NCBI RefSeq assembly: GCF_047345485.1
Contig: NZ_JBLFEN010000002.1
Span: 1 to 64,000 of the forward strand
DNA from: Jejuia sp047345485
Lineage (GTDB): Bacteria > Bacteroidota > Bacteroidia > Flavobacteriales > Flavobacteriaceae
Direction of reading: 5' to 3'
Length of the DNA stretch: 64,000 nucleotides
Shown: piece after piece, positions 38,197-44,352 of the stretch
Layout: each line of letters begins with the position of its first letter
Position numbering within the stretch: position 1 is the first letter of the stretch
Notes under the pieces: generated by a model
Databases searched by the model: none
The model's input: only the letters and a program-made list of their open reading frames with translations
What the model was told of the DNA's origin: nothing
Program-made: the position numbers and the translations under genes

Positions 38197-38898
38197 ATGA
38201 AAGATATTTTTGGAAATGCATTACTAGATTACCACAATGGGAATTATTCTGAGGATATAATAACCTCTACAAATATTTCTGATGAAGATGTATTACCACT
38301 ACCCTATTTATTTCGTGATTTCAAAAACATGCCCAAAATTGAACAACAAGCACTACAATTAGCAAAAGGTAATATTCTTGATGTGGGATGTGGCGCTGGC
38401 AGTCATAGTTTGTATTTGCAACACAAAGGGCATACTGTTAAAGCTATAGATGTTTCTAAAGGTGCCATTACAGTTGCTAAAAAACGAGGTGTTTTACATG
38501 CTGAACCCAAATCGCTTTTAAATGAAACTGATACATTTGATACCATTTTGTTATTGATGAATGGTACGGGTATTTTTCAGGAAATGAAACAAGTGTCAAA
38601 ATATTTAAAACATTTGAAACGTTTGCTGAACCCTAACGGCCAAATTTTAATCGATTCCTCGGATATTAGATATATGTACGAAGATGAAGATGGTGGCTAT
38701 TGGATGGACATGAATGCTGGATACTATGGCGAACTTGACTATTTTTTATCTTATAAGAACGAAAAAGAAACACCCATAAAGTGGTTGTATTTAGATTTTA
38801 AAACTTTAAAACTGGCTTGTAAAACTGTTGGTCTTAATTGTGAATTAGTTTTGGAAGGGGGACATTTTGATTATTTGGCACGTTTGAATTATACATAG
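38197..38898 (+). CDS. Class I SAM-dependent methyltransferase
   Basis: A 233-residue methyltransferase with the SAM motif ILDVGCGAGSHSLYL and post-motif DTILLLMNGTGIF. ATG 38197 is the start; an open frame beginning at TTG 38113 runs through a palindromic repeat and is not convincing. The substrate is unknown. It is the last ordinary gene before the cassette-like array: its stop directly abuts the first leader repeat at 38899. Confidence 0.85.
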   Translation: MKDIFGNALLDYHNGNYSEDIITSTNISDEDVLPLPYLFRDFKNMPKIEQQALQLAKGNILDVGCGAGSHSLYLQHKGHTVKAIDVSKGAITVAKKRGVLHAEPKSLLNETDTFDTILLLMNGTGIFQEMKQVSKYLKHLKRLLNPNGQILIDSSDIRYMYEDEDGGYWMDMNAGYYGELDYFLSYKNEKETPIKWLYLDFKTLKLACKTVGLNCELVLEGGHFDYLARLNYT

Positions 38899-39027
38899 TT
38901 TTGTTATTTCTGAATAAACAAAATATACAGAAAACTAATATATTTTGCTTGACTTTGTAAAAATAATCACCTAACTTCGTTTAACTTCGGATATAAGTTA
39001 TTAAAACGGACGTATATCCGATAGCAC
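38899..39027 (+). repeat. Leader repeat, short copy (upstream of module 1)
   Basis: About 129 bp, closely matching 40570-40719, 41875-42027 and 43388-43506. It contains TTG-N20-TAACTTCG (promoter-like) and ends in the palindrome and CACGTT boundary. Confidence 0.8.
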
Positions 39028-39034
39028 GTTGGCA
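38969..39034 (+). other. attC-like site a
   Basis: Left arms ACCTAAC (38969) and GTTTAAC (38979), the stem CGGATATA (38988) / TATATCCG (39013) around a short loop, and right arm GTTGGCA (39028-39034). The layout is that of R''-L''-L'-R'. Confidence 0.55.
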
Positions 39035-39090
39035 GTAAGCTGGAAAAACATTACTAATTGAATAATTTAGGTTAAGATTTTAATATTTAG

Positions 39091-39098
39091 TACTTTTG
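39091..39098 (+). promoter_or_regulatory. -7 box TACTTTTG directly before the Panacea gene
   Basis: Perfect TAnnTTTG ending 4 bp before the ATG, so the predicted transcript starts at or within a base or two of the start codon (leaderless). Confidence 0.5.
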
Positions 39099-39102
39099 CA
39101 AA

Positions 39103-39591
39103 ATGAAAGCGACCGCATTAGGACATATAATAACTGACTACGTTAACAGCAAAGGAGTTTCTGTATCACCAAAAAAATTACAGAAACTTGTTTACTATGT
39201 TGAGGCTTGGCATTTAGTTCATTTCAATTCTGAATTGATAGATGAGAACTTTGAAGCTTGGGTTCACGGACCCGTTGTTCCTGAATTATATCAAGACTTA
39301 AAACAGTTTGGATATAATGATATTCAAGTAATTAATGATGAGCTTGACTCGTCAGAAGAAAGAATTGAGAAAGTCGCTAAAGAAAATGATTTGACTGAAG
39401 ACCAAATTGAACTTATCTATTCAGTTTTAAACAAGTATGGAACTTTAAGCTCATTTGAACTTGAAATGTTAACACATAGTGAGCAACCTTGGATTGAAGC
39501 AAGACAAGGTTTTCCACCTCACGAAAGATGCACGAATGTTATTCCAAAAGACAGAATGAAAGAATTTTATTCTGCACAATTGACTGCATAA
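39103..39591 (+). CDS. Panacea-domain (DUF4065/SocA-like) antitoxin
   Basis: A 162-residue protein with the Panacea pattern: KLQKLVYYVEAWHLVHF (residues about 23-40), FEAWVHGPVVPELYQDLKQFG and PWIEARQGFPPHE near residue 130. The domain is a versatile antitoxin that neutralises many unrelated toxins (PanA). The downstream gene begins at the base after its stop (TAA-ATG), the normal antitoxin-first layout. It is the gene content of cassette-like module 1. Confidence 0.88.
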   Translation: MKATALGHIITDYVNSKGVSVSPKKLQKLVYYVEAWHLVHFNSELIDENFEAWVHGPVVPELYQDLKQFGYNDIQVINDELDSSEERIEKVAKENDLTEDQIELIYSVLNKYGTLSSFELEMLTHSEQPWIEARQGFPPHERCTNVIPKDRMKEFYSAQLTA

Positions 39592-40107
39592 ATGGCTAAA
39601 AAGAGTAAGAGAAAAGGATTTGATATTCCAGACCCTAAAAATCAACTCGAAAGTGCAATAAATTCATTGTCTAAATATAAAGTCGGAGAGCAAGGAATAC
39701 CTTTTCATTCCGTAAAAAATTTAAAGCCAATTTTTGCATTTGACTATTTATCACTTAACGAAACAGAATTGTGTTTTAATGTAAAGTCTAATGACCGAGA
39801 TGATTTATTGGGATTTTTAGAGGGTTTAAAAAAAGTTTCGAGTTTCACATACGAAAGAATGCGTTTGACCAAAGCGTTAAGATTTCATTCCATCAACTTA
39901 TTAGACAAAAAAGTTAGCTTAAATCCTTCTGACTTTCTAAAAGTATTAGCACCAAGCTATCGTGGAATGACAGAAAATGAACTTCCGACACTTTACCAAT
40001 TTGACTTACAATATAAAATAGAAGCACGTGCAGTTGGATTTTTATACAAAGGAGTTTTTTATGTGGTTTGGTATGACCGAAATCACATAATATATCCGAA
40101 AAAATAA
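39592..40107 (+). CDS. Putative toxin partner of the Panacea antitoxin
   Basis: A 171-residue protein with zero spacing to the Panacea gene. Its last third (FDLQYKIEARAVGFLYKG, FYVVWYDRNHIIYP) reads like the end of RelE/HigB-fold proteins, where a beta-strand and Asp/His precede the final YP. The N-terminal 130 residues are not recognised. A toxin role is inferred from context. The stop is just before the inverted repeat closing module 1. Confidence 0.65.
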   Translation: MAKKSKRKGFDIPDPKNQLESAINSLSKYKVGEQGIPFHSVKNLKPIFAFDYLSLNETELCFNVKSNDRDDLLGFLEGLKKVSSFTYERMRLTKALRFHSINLLDKKVSLNPSDFLKVLAPSYRGMTENELPTLYQFDLQYKIEARAVGFLYKGVFYVVWYDRNHIIYPKK

Positions 40108-40108
40108 A

Positions 40109-40309
40109 GCCTACTGCCAACAACGTATATAGCTCATAGCTTGTTAGTTGCTTAATCGAAGTTAAGGTATATTTGCTAGTCCGCCAAATTTTTTAATTTG
40201 GCTTATTGAGAAAAAAGCTAATAAGAAAAATTAAAAAATTCGGCTCGTGCTTCATCCGAAAATAATTTTATAATTTGCACGCTACGAGCCATATACAAGA
40301 CCGTTAAAC
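40109..40309 (+). other. attC-like site 1
   Basis: Begins GCCTACTGCCAAC (12 of 13 bases are the inverse of the module start GTTGGCAGTAAGC at 39028) and ends GTTAAAC at 40303-40309. The halves pair well: TATATAGCTCATAGC on the left against TATATGGCTCGTAGC read from the right. Confidence 0.6.
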
Positions 40310-40719
40310 AAACCTCCCCAAAAAAACAGTCTCCCTGTTTTTAAAATACAGTTAGCAAATAAGCGCGTTAAGGATTGTAGTGGACCTGTCTGCCAGCAGG
40401 TAGGTAGCCCACAGCCTGACGAAGTAAGAGCAAGGACTTGTAACGGAAAGCCTGACCCGATAGGGGAACGCCCAATAAATACTTTATAGCAAATACTAAG
40501 ATGTATTGTTTGTTCAAAAAGAATTATGAATAGTTTAATTATTTGGCGCGATTAATTTATGAGTGGCTTTGTTATTACTACGAAAACTAAATATACAGAA
40601 AACTAATATATTTTGCCTAATTATGTAAAAATAAACATCTAAATTCGTTTAAAAATCAGATATAAGTTATTTGTGCTTAATTTTGTTTCAGTATTGAAAC
40701 GGACTATCTTCAATAGTAT
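40303..40719 (+). repeat. Long non-coding repeat, copy A
   Basis: A 417-bp block starting at GTTAAAC and ending at the next GTT boundary, nearly identical to 41609-42027. It behaves as a gene-less cassette. Confidence 0.85.
40361..40473 (+). ncRNA. Conserved structured element, copy A
   Basis: 113 nt with several short stems, including CCC-GATA-GGGG and a GTGG/CCAC arm extended by an ACCTG/CAGGT-type hairpin. It is repeated at 41668 and 44131. Strand and transcription are unknown; it is an RNA candidate only. Confidence 0.35.
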
Positions 40720-40726
40720 GTTAGGT
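40647..40726 (+). other. attC-like site left of module 2
   Basis: GTTTAAA (40647) as left arm, GATATA stem strand, central loop, and right arm GTTAGGT at 40720-40726. Less symmetrical than site a: the TATATCC stem half is altered to TATCTTC. Confidence 0.45.
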
Positions 40727-40773
40727 GTAATTAAACCTCACAACAAAAATCATCGCTAAATCCAATTGTACGG

Positions 40774-40806
40774 ATTATTTTAATATATTTGTACGTATAA
40801 AATAAT
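40774..40806 (+). promoter_or_regulatory. Promoter and operator of the VapB/VapC-like pair
   Basis: TATATTTG at 40784-40791 is a perfect -7 box. It lies between the halves of the inverted repeat ATTATTTTA (40774-40782) / TAAAATAAT (40798-40806), a likely binding site for the ribbon-helix-helix antitoxin, which would give autorepression. Confidence 0.5.
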
Positions 40807-40811
40807 TTGTT

Positions 40812-41060
40812 ATGGACACAAAATTAACTTTAAAGCTTAATCAAAGGATTATTGAAAAAGCCAAGGAATATGCTGCCAATAAAAAAATGAGTTTATCCCG
40901 AATTGTAGAGGCTTATTTACATTCGTTAACTTCAGAAAATGACACCTCTGAATTTGAGATTTCACCTTTCGTGAAAAGCATCTCAACAGGAACTGAAATT
41001 CCAGCAAATTTGGACTGTAAAAAAGAATATTCTGATTATTTAATTGAAAAATATAAATGA
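40812..41060 (+). CDS. Ribbon-helix-helix antitoxin (DUF6364/VapB-like)
   Basis: An 82-residue protein with the RHH pattern TKLTLKLNQRIIEKAKEYA and KKMSLSRIVEAYL (residues 3-36), then an acidic tail that would bind the toxin. It overlaps the PIN-domain gene by 4 bp (ATGA), the classic toxin-antitoxin coupling. It probably represses its own promoter through the palindrome at 40774-40806. Module 2 of the array. Confidence 0.88.
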   Translation: MDTKLTLKLNQRIIEKAKEYAANKKMSLSRIVEAYLHSLTSENDTSEFEISPFVKSISTGTEIPANLDCKKEYSDYLIEKYK

Positions 41061-41506
41061 GCAAAAGGATTTTTATAGATACTAATGTAATGCTAGACTT
41101 TTTAGGAGAGCGAAAACCATTTTATGAACCGATTGCGAAAATTGCAACTTTAGCGGAAAAGGAAAAATTAACAATGGTTGTTTCACCTATTTCATTCGCA
41201 ACAGTAAACTATTTTATATCAAAATTTGAGAATGGAGAAATTGCTAGGGGAAAATTAAGAAAGTTTAAGATACTCTGTGAAATATGCTCTCTGGATGAAC
41301 AAACGATTGAAAAGGGACTTAATTCTTCGATAAAGGATTTTGAAGATGCTTTACAATATTTTAGTGCTACAGAATCGGAATGTGAAATCATAATAACAAG
41401 AAATGGAAAGGACTTTAAAAAATCGTTATTACCTGTGATGACAGCGGACGAATTTTTAAAATCTTTAACTAAAAAAATAACTACACCCAACGATGACTCT
41501 AAGTAA
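41057..41506 (+). CDS. PIN-domain ribonuclease toxin (VapC-like)
   Basis: A 149-residue PIN-domain protein. Acidic active-site residues appear at Asp8 (FIDTNVMLDFL), Asp94/Asp97 (IKDFEDALQ) and Asp119 (TRNGKDF). VapC toxins cut tRNA or rRNA. Its start overlaps the antitoxin stop. The last residues (about ITTPNDDSK) and the stop codon lie inside the inverted repeat that ends the module, so the C-terminus is formed by the recombination-site-like sequence. Confidence 0.88.
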   Translation: MSKRIFIDTNVMLDFLGERKPFYEPIAKIATLAEKEKLTMVVSPISFATVNYFISKFENGEIARGKLRKFKILCEICSLDEQTIEKGLNSSIKDFEDALQYFSATESECEIIITRNGKDFKKSLLPVMTADEFLKSLTKKITTPNDDSK

Positions 41507-41615
41507 TTGCTTGTTCTCTGCTACTTTAGAAATTCCTATAGAATTTCCAACTTGTAACGTACTTGCACAGTTAAGTGCTAACTCACGCAACTACTAATAA
41601 ATCAGACGGTTAAAC
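41478..41615 (+). other. attC-like site 2
   Basis: Begins TAACTACACCCAAC (12 of 14 inverse to the module start GTTAGGTGTAATTA at 40720) with R''-like ACCCAAC, and ends GTTAAAC at 41609-41615. AGTAATTGCTTG on the left pairs with AGTAGTTGCGTG read from the right. Confidence 0.6.
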
Positions 41616-42027
41616 AAACCTCCCCAAAAAAAACAGTCTCCCTGTTTTTAAAATACAGTTAGCAAATAAGCGCGTTAAGGATTGTAGTGGACCTGTCTGC
41701 TAGCAGGTAGGTAGCCCACAGCCTGACGAAGGAAGAGCAAGGACTTGTAACGGAAAGCCTGACCCGATAGGGGAACGCCCAATAAATACTTTATAGCAAA
41801 TACTAAGATGTATTGTTTGTTCAAAAAGAATTATGAATAGTTTAATTATTTGGCGCGATTAATTTATGAGTGGCTTTGTTATTGCTGTGTAAACAAAATA
41901 TACAGAAAACTAATATATTTTGCTTAATTATGTAAAAATAATCATCTAAATTCGTTTAAAAATCAGATATAAGTTATTAGTGCTTAATTTTGTTTCAGTA
42001 TTGAAACGGACGTATATCCAATAACAC
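41609..42027 (+). repeat. Long non-coding repeat, copy B
   Basis: 419 bp, nearly identical to 40303-40719. It ends in ACGTATATCC and the boundary CACGTT, as in the leader repeats at 39011 and 43490. Confidence 0.85.
41668..41780 (+). ncRNA. Conserved structured element, copy B
   Basis: Differs from copy A by few bases; one change (CCAG to CTAG) falls in the loop of the extension hairpin, leaving the stem intact. Confidence 0.35.
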
Positions 42028-42034
42028 GTTATGT
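41954..42034 (+). other. attC-like site left of module 3
   Basis: GTTTAAA (41954), stem GATATA with TATATCC (42013-42019), and right arm GTTATGT (42028-42034). Confidence 0.5.
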
Positions 42035-42075
42035 GTTATTAAAACTAAACAACTTAGATATTAATAAATTAAATA

Positions 42076-43245
42076 ATGATGAAAATAAAATTACTATTTC
42101 TTTTAACCACAATTTTAAGTTTTAATTGCTACTCCCAAATTTCTTTTGAAAACGGATATTACATTGACAATAACAATCAAAAAGTTAATTGCTTAATTAA
42201 AAATCTTGATTGGGAAAGTAATCCAACTGAATTCAAATATAAGTTATCAGAAAATAGCGAATTAATTAAAAAAACAATAAAATCAGTTAAAGAATTTGCA
42301 ATACTTAACGCTTCAAAATATGTAAGAAGCTTGGTGAAAATTGATAGGTCTAGTAACAAAGTTGATGAATTAGATAATGATAGAAGACCTACATTTCAAG
42401 AAGAAGAACTCTTTTTAAAAGTATTGGTCGAAGGAAAATCTACTTTATATAGTTACGTTGATGCTAGTTTAATAAGATATTTTTACAGCATCGAAAAATC
42501 TAACATTGAACAATTAGTATTTAAAAGTTATATAACTCCTGAATATGAAGTTGGCATAAATAATAGATTTAGAAACCAGCTATGGGCTAATTTGAAATGC
42601 TCTGACATTACAAAAAACAGAATAGAAAAATTAAAGTACAGAAAATCAGATTTGGTCAATTTTTTTGTAGCGCATAACAGCTGTAATAATCAAGAATACA
42701 TCAACTTTGAAAAAAAGAAAAAAAGAGATTTATTTAATTTGAATATCAGGCCTCGATTAAATATCTCTTCATTAGAATCTAATTATAAAAATACTAATAT
42801 TAAAAACGAACTAGGTTTTGGTTTTGGAATAGAAGCCGAATTTATTCTTCCTTTTAATAAAAATAAATGGTCACTTATAATTGAGCCAACTTATCAAAGT
42901 TTTATAGTAGAAGAATCAACTAACGGAAGTTTAGGAAATGTAATTATTAATTATAGCTCTATTGAATTCCATACTGGCGTAAGACATTACTTCTTTTTAA
43001 GTGATAATTCTAAAATTTTTATAAATGCTTCTTTAATTTATGATTTAAATAGAAATAATTCACAAATTGATTCATTGGAAATTACAACAGCATATAATAT
43101 GGCTTTTGGTTTAGGTTATAAGTATAATGATAAATACAGCATAGAGTTAAGGCATCAAACACCCAGACATTTGTTAGGTAATTATTCAAATTGGTTTGCG
43201 GACTATAAAACATTATCAGTAGTATTTGGATATTCTCTATTTTAA
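42076..43245 (+). CDS. Outer-membrane beta-barrel protein of unknown function
   Basis: A 389-residue protein with a signal peptide (1-21, ending CYSQ). The N-terminal half is a soluble domain that starts with a 'grow-and-extend' type opening FENGYYIDNNNQKVNCLIKN. The C-terminal half from about residue 215 has alternating strands and ends in phenylalanine (VVFGYSLF), as barrels do. The closest-looking families are unnamed Bacteroidota outer-membrane proteins; no function can be given. It is the cargo of module 3. Confidence 0.7.
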   Translation: MMKIKLLFLLTTILSFNCYSQISFENGYYIDNNNQKVNCLIKNLDWESNPTEFKYKLSENSELIKKTIKSVKEFAILNASKYVRSLVKIDRSSNKVDELDNDRRPTFQEEELFLKVLVEGKSTLYSYVDASLIRYFYSIEKSNIEQLVFKSYITPEYEVGINNRFRNQLWANLKCSDITKNRIEKLKYRKSDLVNFFVAHNSCNNQEYINFEKKKKRDLFNLNIRPRLNISSLESNYKNTNIKNELGFGFGIEAEFILPFNKNKWSLIIEPTYQSFIVEESTNGSLGNVIINYSSIEFHTGVRHYFFLSDNSKIFINASLIYDLNRNNSQIDSLEITTAYNMAFGLGYKYNDKYSIELRHQTPRHLLGNYSNWFADYKTLSVVFGYSLF

Positions 43246-43252
43246 AATAACA

Positions 43253-43290
43253 ACACATAACACAGTATCCAATTTACAGCTTGTTTTAGA
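43253..43290 (+). other. Half attC-like site after module 3
   Basis: ACACATAAC at 43253-43261 inverts the module start GTTATGTGTT (42028), and GCTTG follows at the conserved 17-bp distance. No complementary second half is visible downstream. Confidence 0.45.
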
Positions 43291-43387
43291 TGATTTACGA
43301 AAGCCCTCGCGGATTTTATTCACCAGTAATTGTTACCAAATTAGGTGTTTTAATATACAAGAAACCATAGAATTAAGTTAAGAGTAA

Positions 43388-43506
43388 CTTTGTTATTTAT
43401 GTATGAACAAAATACATAGAAAACTAATATATTTCGCTTGACTTTGTAAAAATAATCACCTAACTTCGGATATAAGTCATCAAAACGGACGTATATCCGA
43501 TAGCAC
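43388..43506 (+). repeat. Leader repeat, short copy (upstream of module 4)
   Basis: Closely matches 38899-39027, including the promoter-like TTG-N20-TAACTTCG and the CGGATATA/TATATCCG palindrome. Confidence 0.8.
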
Positions 43507-43513
43507 GTTGGCA
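43458..43513 (+). other. attC-like site left of module 4
   Basis: ACCTAAC (43458-43464, a perfect RYYYAAC), stem CGGATATA (43467-43474) / TATATCCG (43492-43499), right arm GTTGGCA (43507-43513). 56 bp in all; the tidiest small site in the array. Confidence 0.6.
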
Positions 43514-43546
43514 GCAATAAACAACAAAATAGACTAAAACCTAAGA

Positions 43547-43939
43547 ATGATATCGACTAATTTTAAAATAGTACTACTGATTTTAATTACCACTCTCATA
43601 AACTCTTGTAAATCCGAATATAAGATTGATTTCTCTGAAGTTTACGGAAAATGGACTGAAACCGAAAAAAGTACTGGCTATACCGCCAAACAAATACAAA
43701 ACCTAACTTTTGAAAAAGATGGAAAGTATCAGAATGTAGTAATAAATGCTTCTTCGGACTCCATTGTTAGTTCCTTTAATGGAACATATGAATTGGATAC
43801 AGAAAACAATATTATCAAATTCACTAATGATGGATACGTTTTAAAAGATATGACTTTAAAGAAGCTTACAGAATCCGAAATGATAGTGGAAATTACAGAA
43901 GAATTCGAAGGATATGCACTTTTGTACTTTTCAAAATAA
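43547..43939 (+). CDS. Small lipoprotein, lipocalin-like
   Basis: A 130-residue protein with a lipobox INSC (Cys21). The mature part opens VYGKWTETEKSTGYTAKQ and has a pattern of short strands ending EGYALLYFSK, like the lipocalin-like DUFs common in Bacteroidota. The function is unknown. It is the cargo of module 4; no TAnnTTTG box lies inside the module, so expression may depend on the leader repeat. Confidence 0.7.
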   Translation: MISTNFKIVLLILITTLINSCKSEYKIDFSEVYGKWTETEKSTGYTAKQIQNLTFEKDGKYQNVVINASSDSIVSSFNGTYELDTENNIIKFTNDGYVLKDMTLKKLTESEMIVEITEEFEGYALLYFSK

Positions 43940-43943
43940 TTAA

Positions 43944-44080
43944 AGCTGCTAACATTGTATAAAAATAATTGCTTGGTTCCTGCCTACTCGGAAAATCCTG
44001 CGGATTTCCCTCTGGCTCGTTCCATTTTTACTAAGTCAGTGGCTTAAACGCGCAACTATCCTTACACAACAACGTTAAAC
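43944..44080 (+). other. attC-like site 4
   Basis: GCTGCTAAC (43944) inverts the module start GTTGGCAGC with one mismatch; GCTTG follows at 17 bp; the site closes with TTACACAACAACGTTAAAC (GTTAAAC 44074-44080), which pairs with GCTAACATTGTATAA on the left. Confidence 0.6.
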
Positions 44081-44130
44081 GAACCTCTGAAAAAAAAAGT
44101 CTCCCTGATTTTAAAATACATTTAGCAAAT

Positions 44131-44222
44131 AAGCGCGTTAAGGATTGTAGTGGAAAGCCCACAGCCTGACGAAGGAAGTGCGAGGACTTGTAACGGAAAG
44201 CCTGACCCGATAGGGGAACGCC
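44131..44222 (+). ncRNA. Conserved structured element, copy D (short form)
   Basis: 92 nt. The same core as copies A and B, but the GTGG/CCAC arm is capped by three A residues instead of the extra 20-nt hairpin. Confidence 0.35.
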
Positions 44223-44352
44223 AAAAAAAAAGAGATTCATCATGTTGTTCTGTATGACAGCACGAGATCTTGAAATTCTAAAATAAATGCAGCACAAGAG
44301 AGTTTAGGTTGATGAGATTTCCGACTTAGCGGGAATGGTAAAAAAAGTGTAT

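Larger units (their letters stand above)
40108..40811. other. 704-bp non-coding inter-cassette region
   Basis: Contains attC-like site 1, the long non-coding repeat copy A with the structured element, the left boundary of module 2 and the promoter/operator of the VapB-like gene. No coding sequence. Confidence 0.8.
41507..42075. other. 569-bp non-coding inter-cassette region
   Basis: Holds the distal part of attC-like site 2, the long repeat copy B and the left boundary of module 3. No coding sequence. Confidence 0.8.
43246..43546. other. 301-bp non-coding inter-cassette region
   Basis: Contains the right boundary of module 3 and leader repeat at 43388-43506. The distal half of an attC-like site expected after module 3 was not found, suggesting a deletion. 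Confidence 0.7.
38899..44222 (+). mobile_element. Integron-cassette-like array without integrase (CALIN-like)
   Basis: Four plus-strand modules (39028-40121, 40720-41491, 42028-43261, 43507-43952). Each begins at a GTT and ends at an AAC within inverted repeats unique to that module. Boundary strings approach the integron R-box consensus GTTRRRY / RYYYAAC (for example GTTAGGT with ACCCAAC). After all four right boundaries the string GCTTG occurs exactly 17 bp beyond the AAC. Near-identical non-coding blocks separate modules. No integrase is visible in the window. The recognition is by structure, not by a profile search. Confidence 0.65.
43940..44352. other. 413-bp non-coding region ending the array
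   Basis: Holds attC-like site 4 and a truncated copy D of the long repeat (44074-44222); past 44222 only AT-rich sequence and the 3' flank of the beta-barrel gene. Confidence 0.8.

Noticed and set aside
44031..44297. 88-codon minus-strand open frame
   Set aside because: It lies on non-coding repeat copy D and site 4 and shows no protein features.
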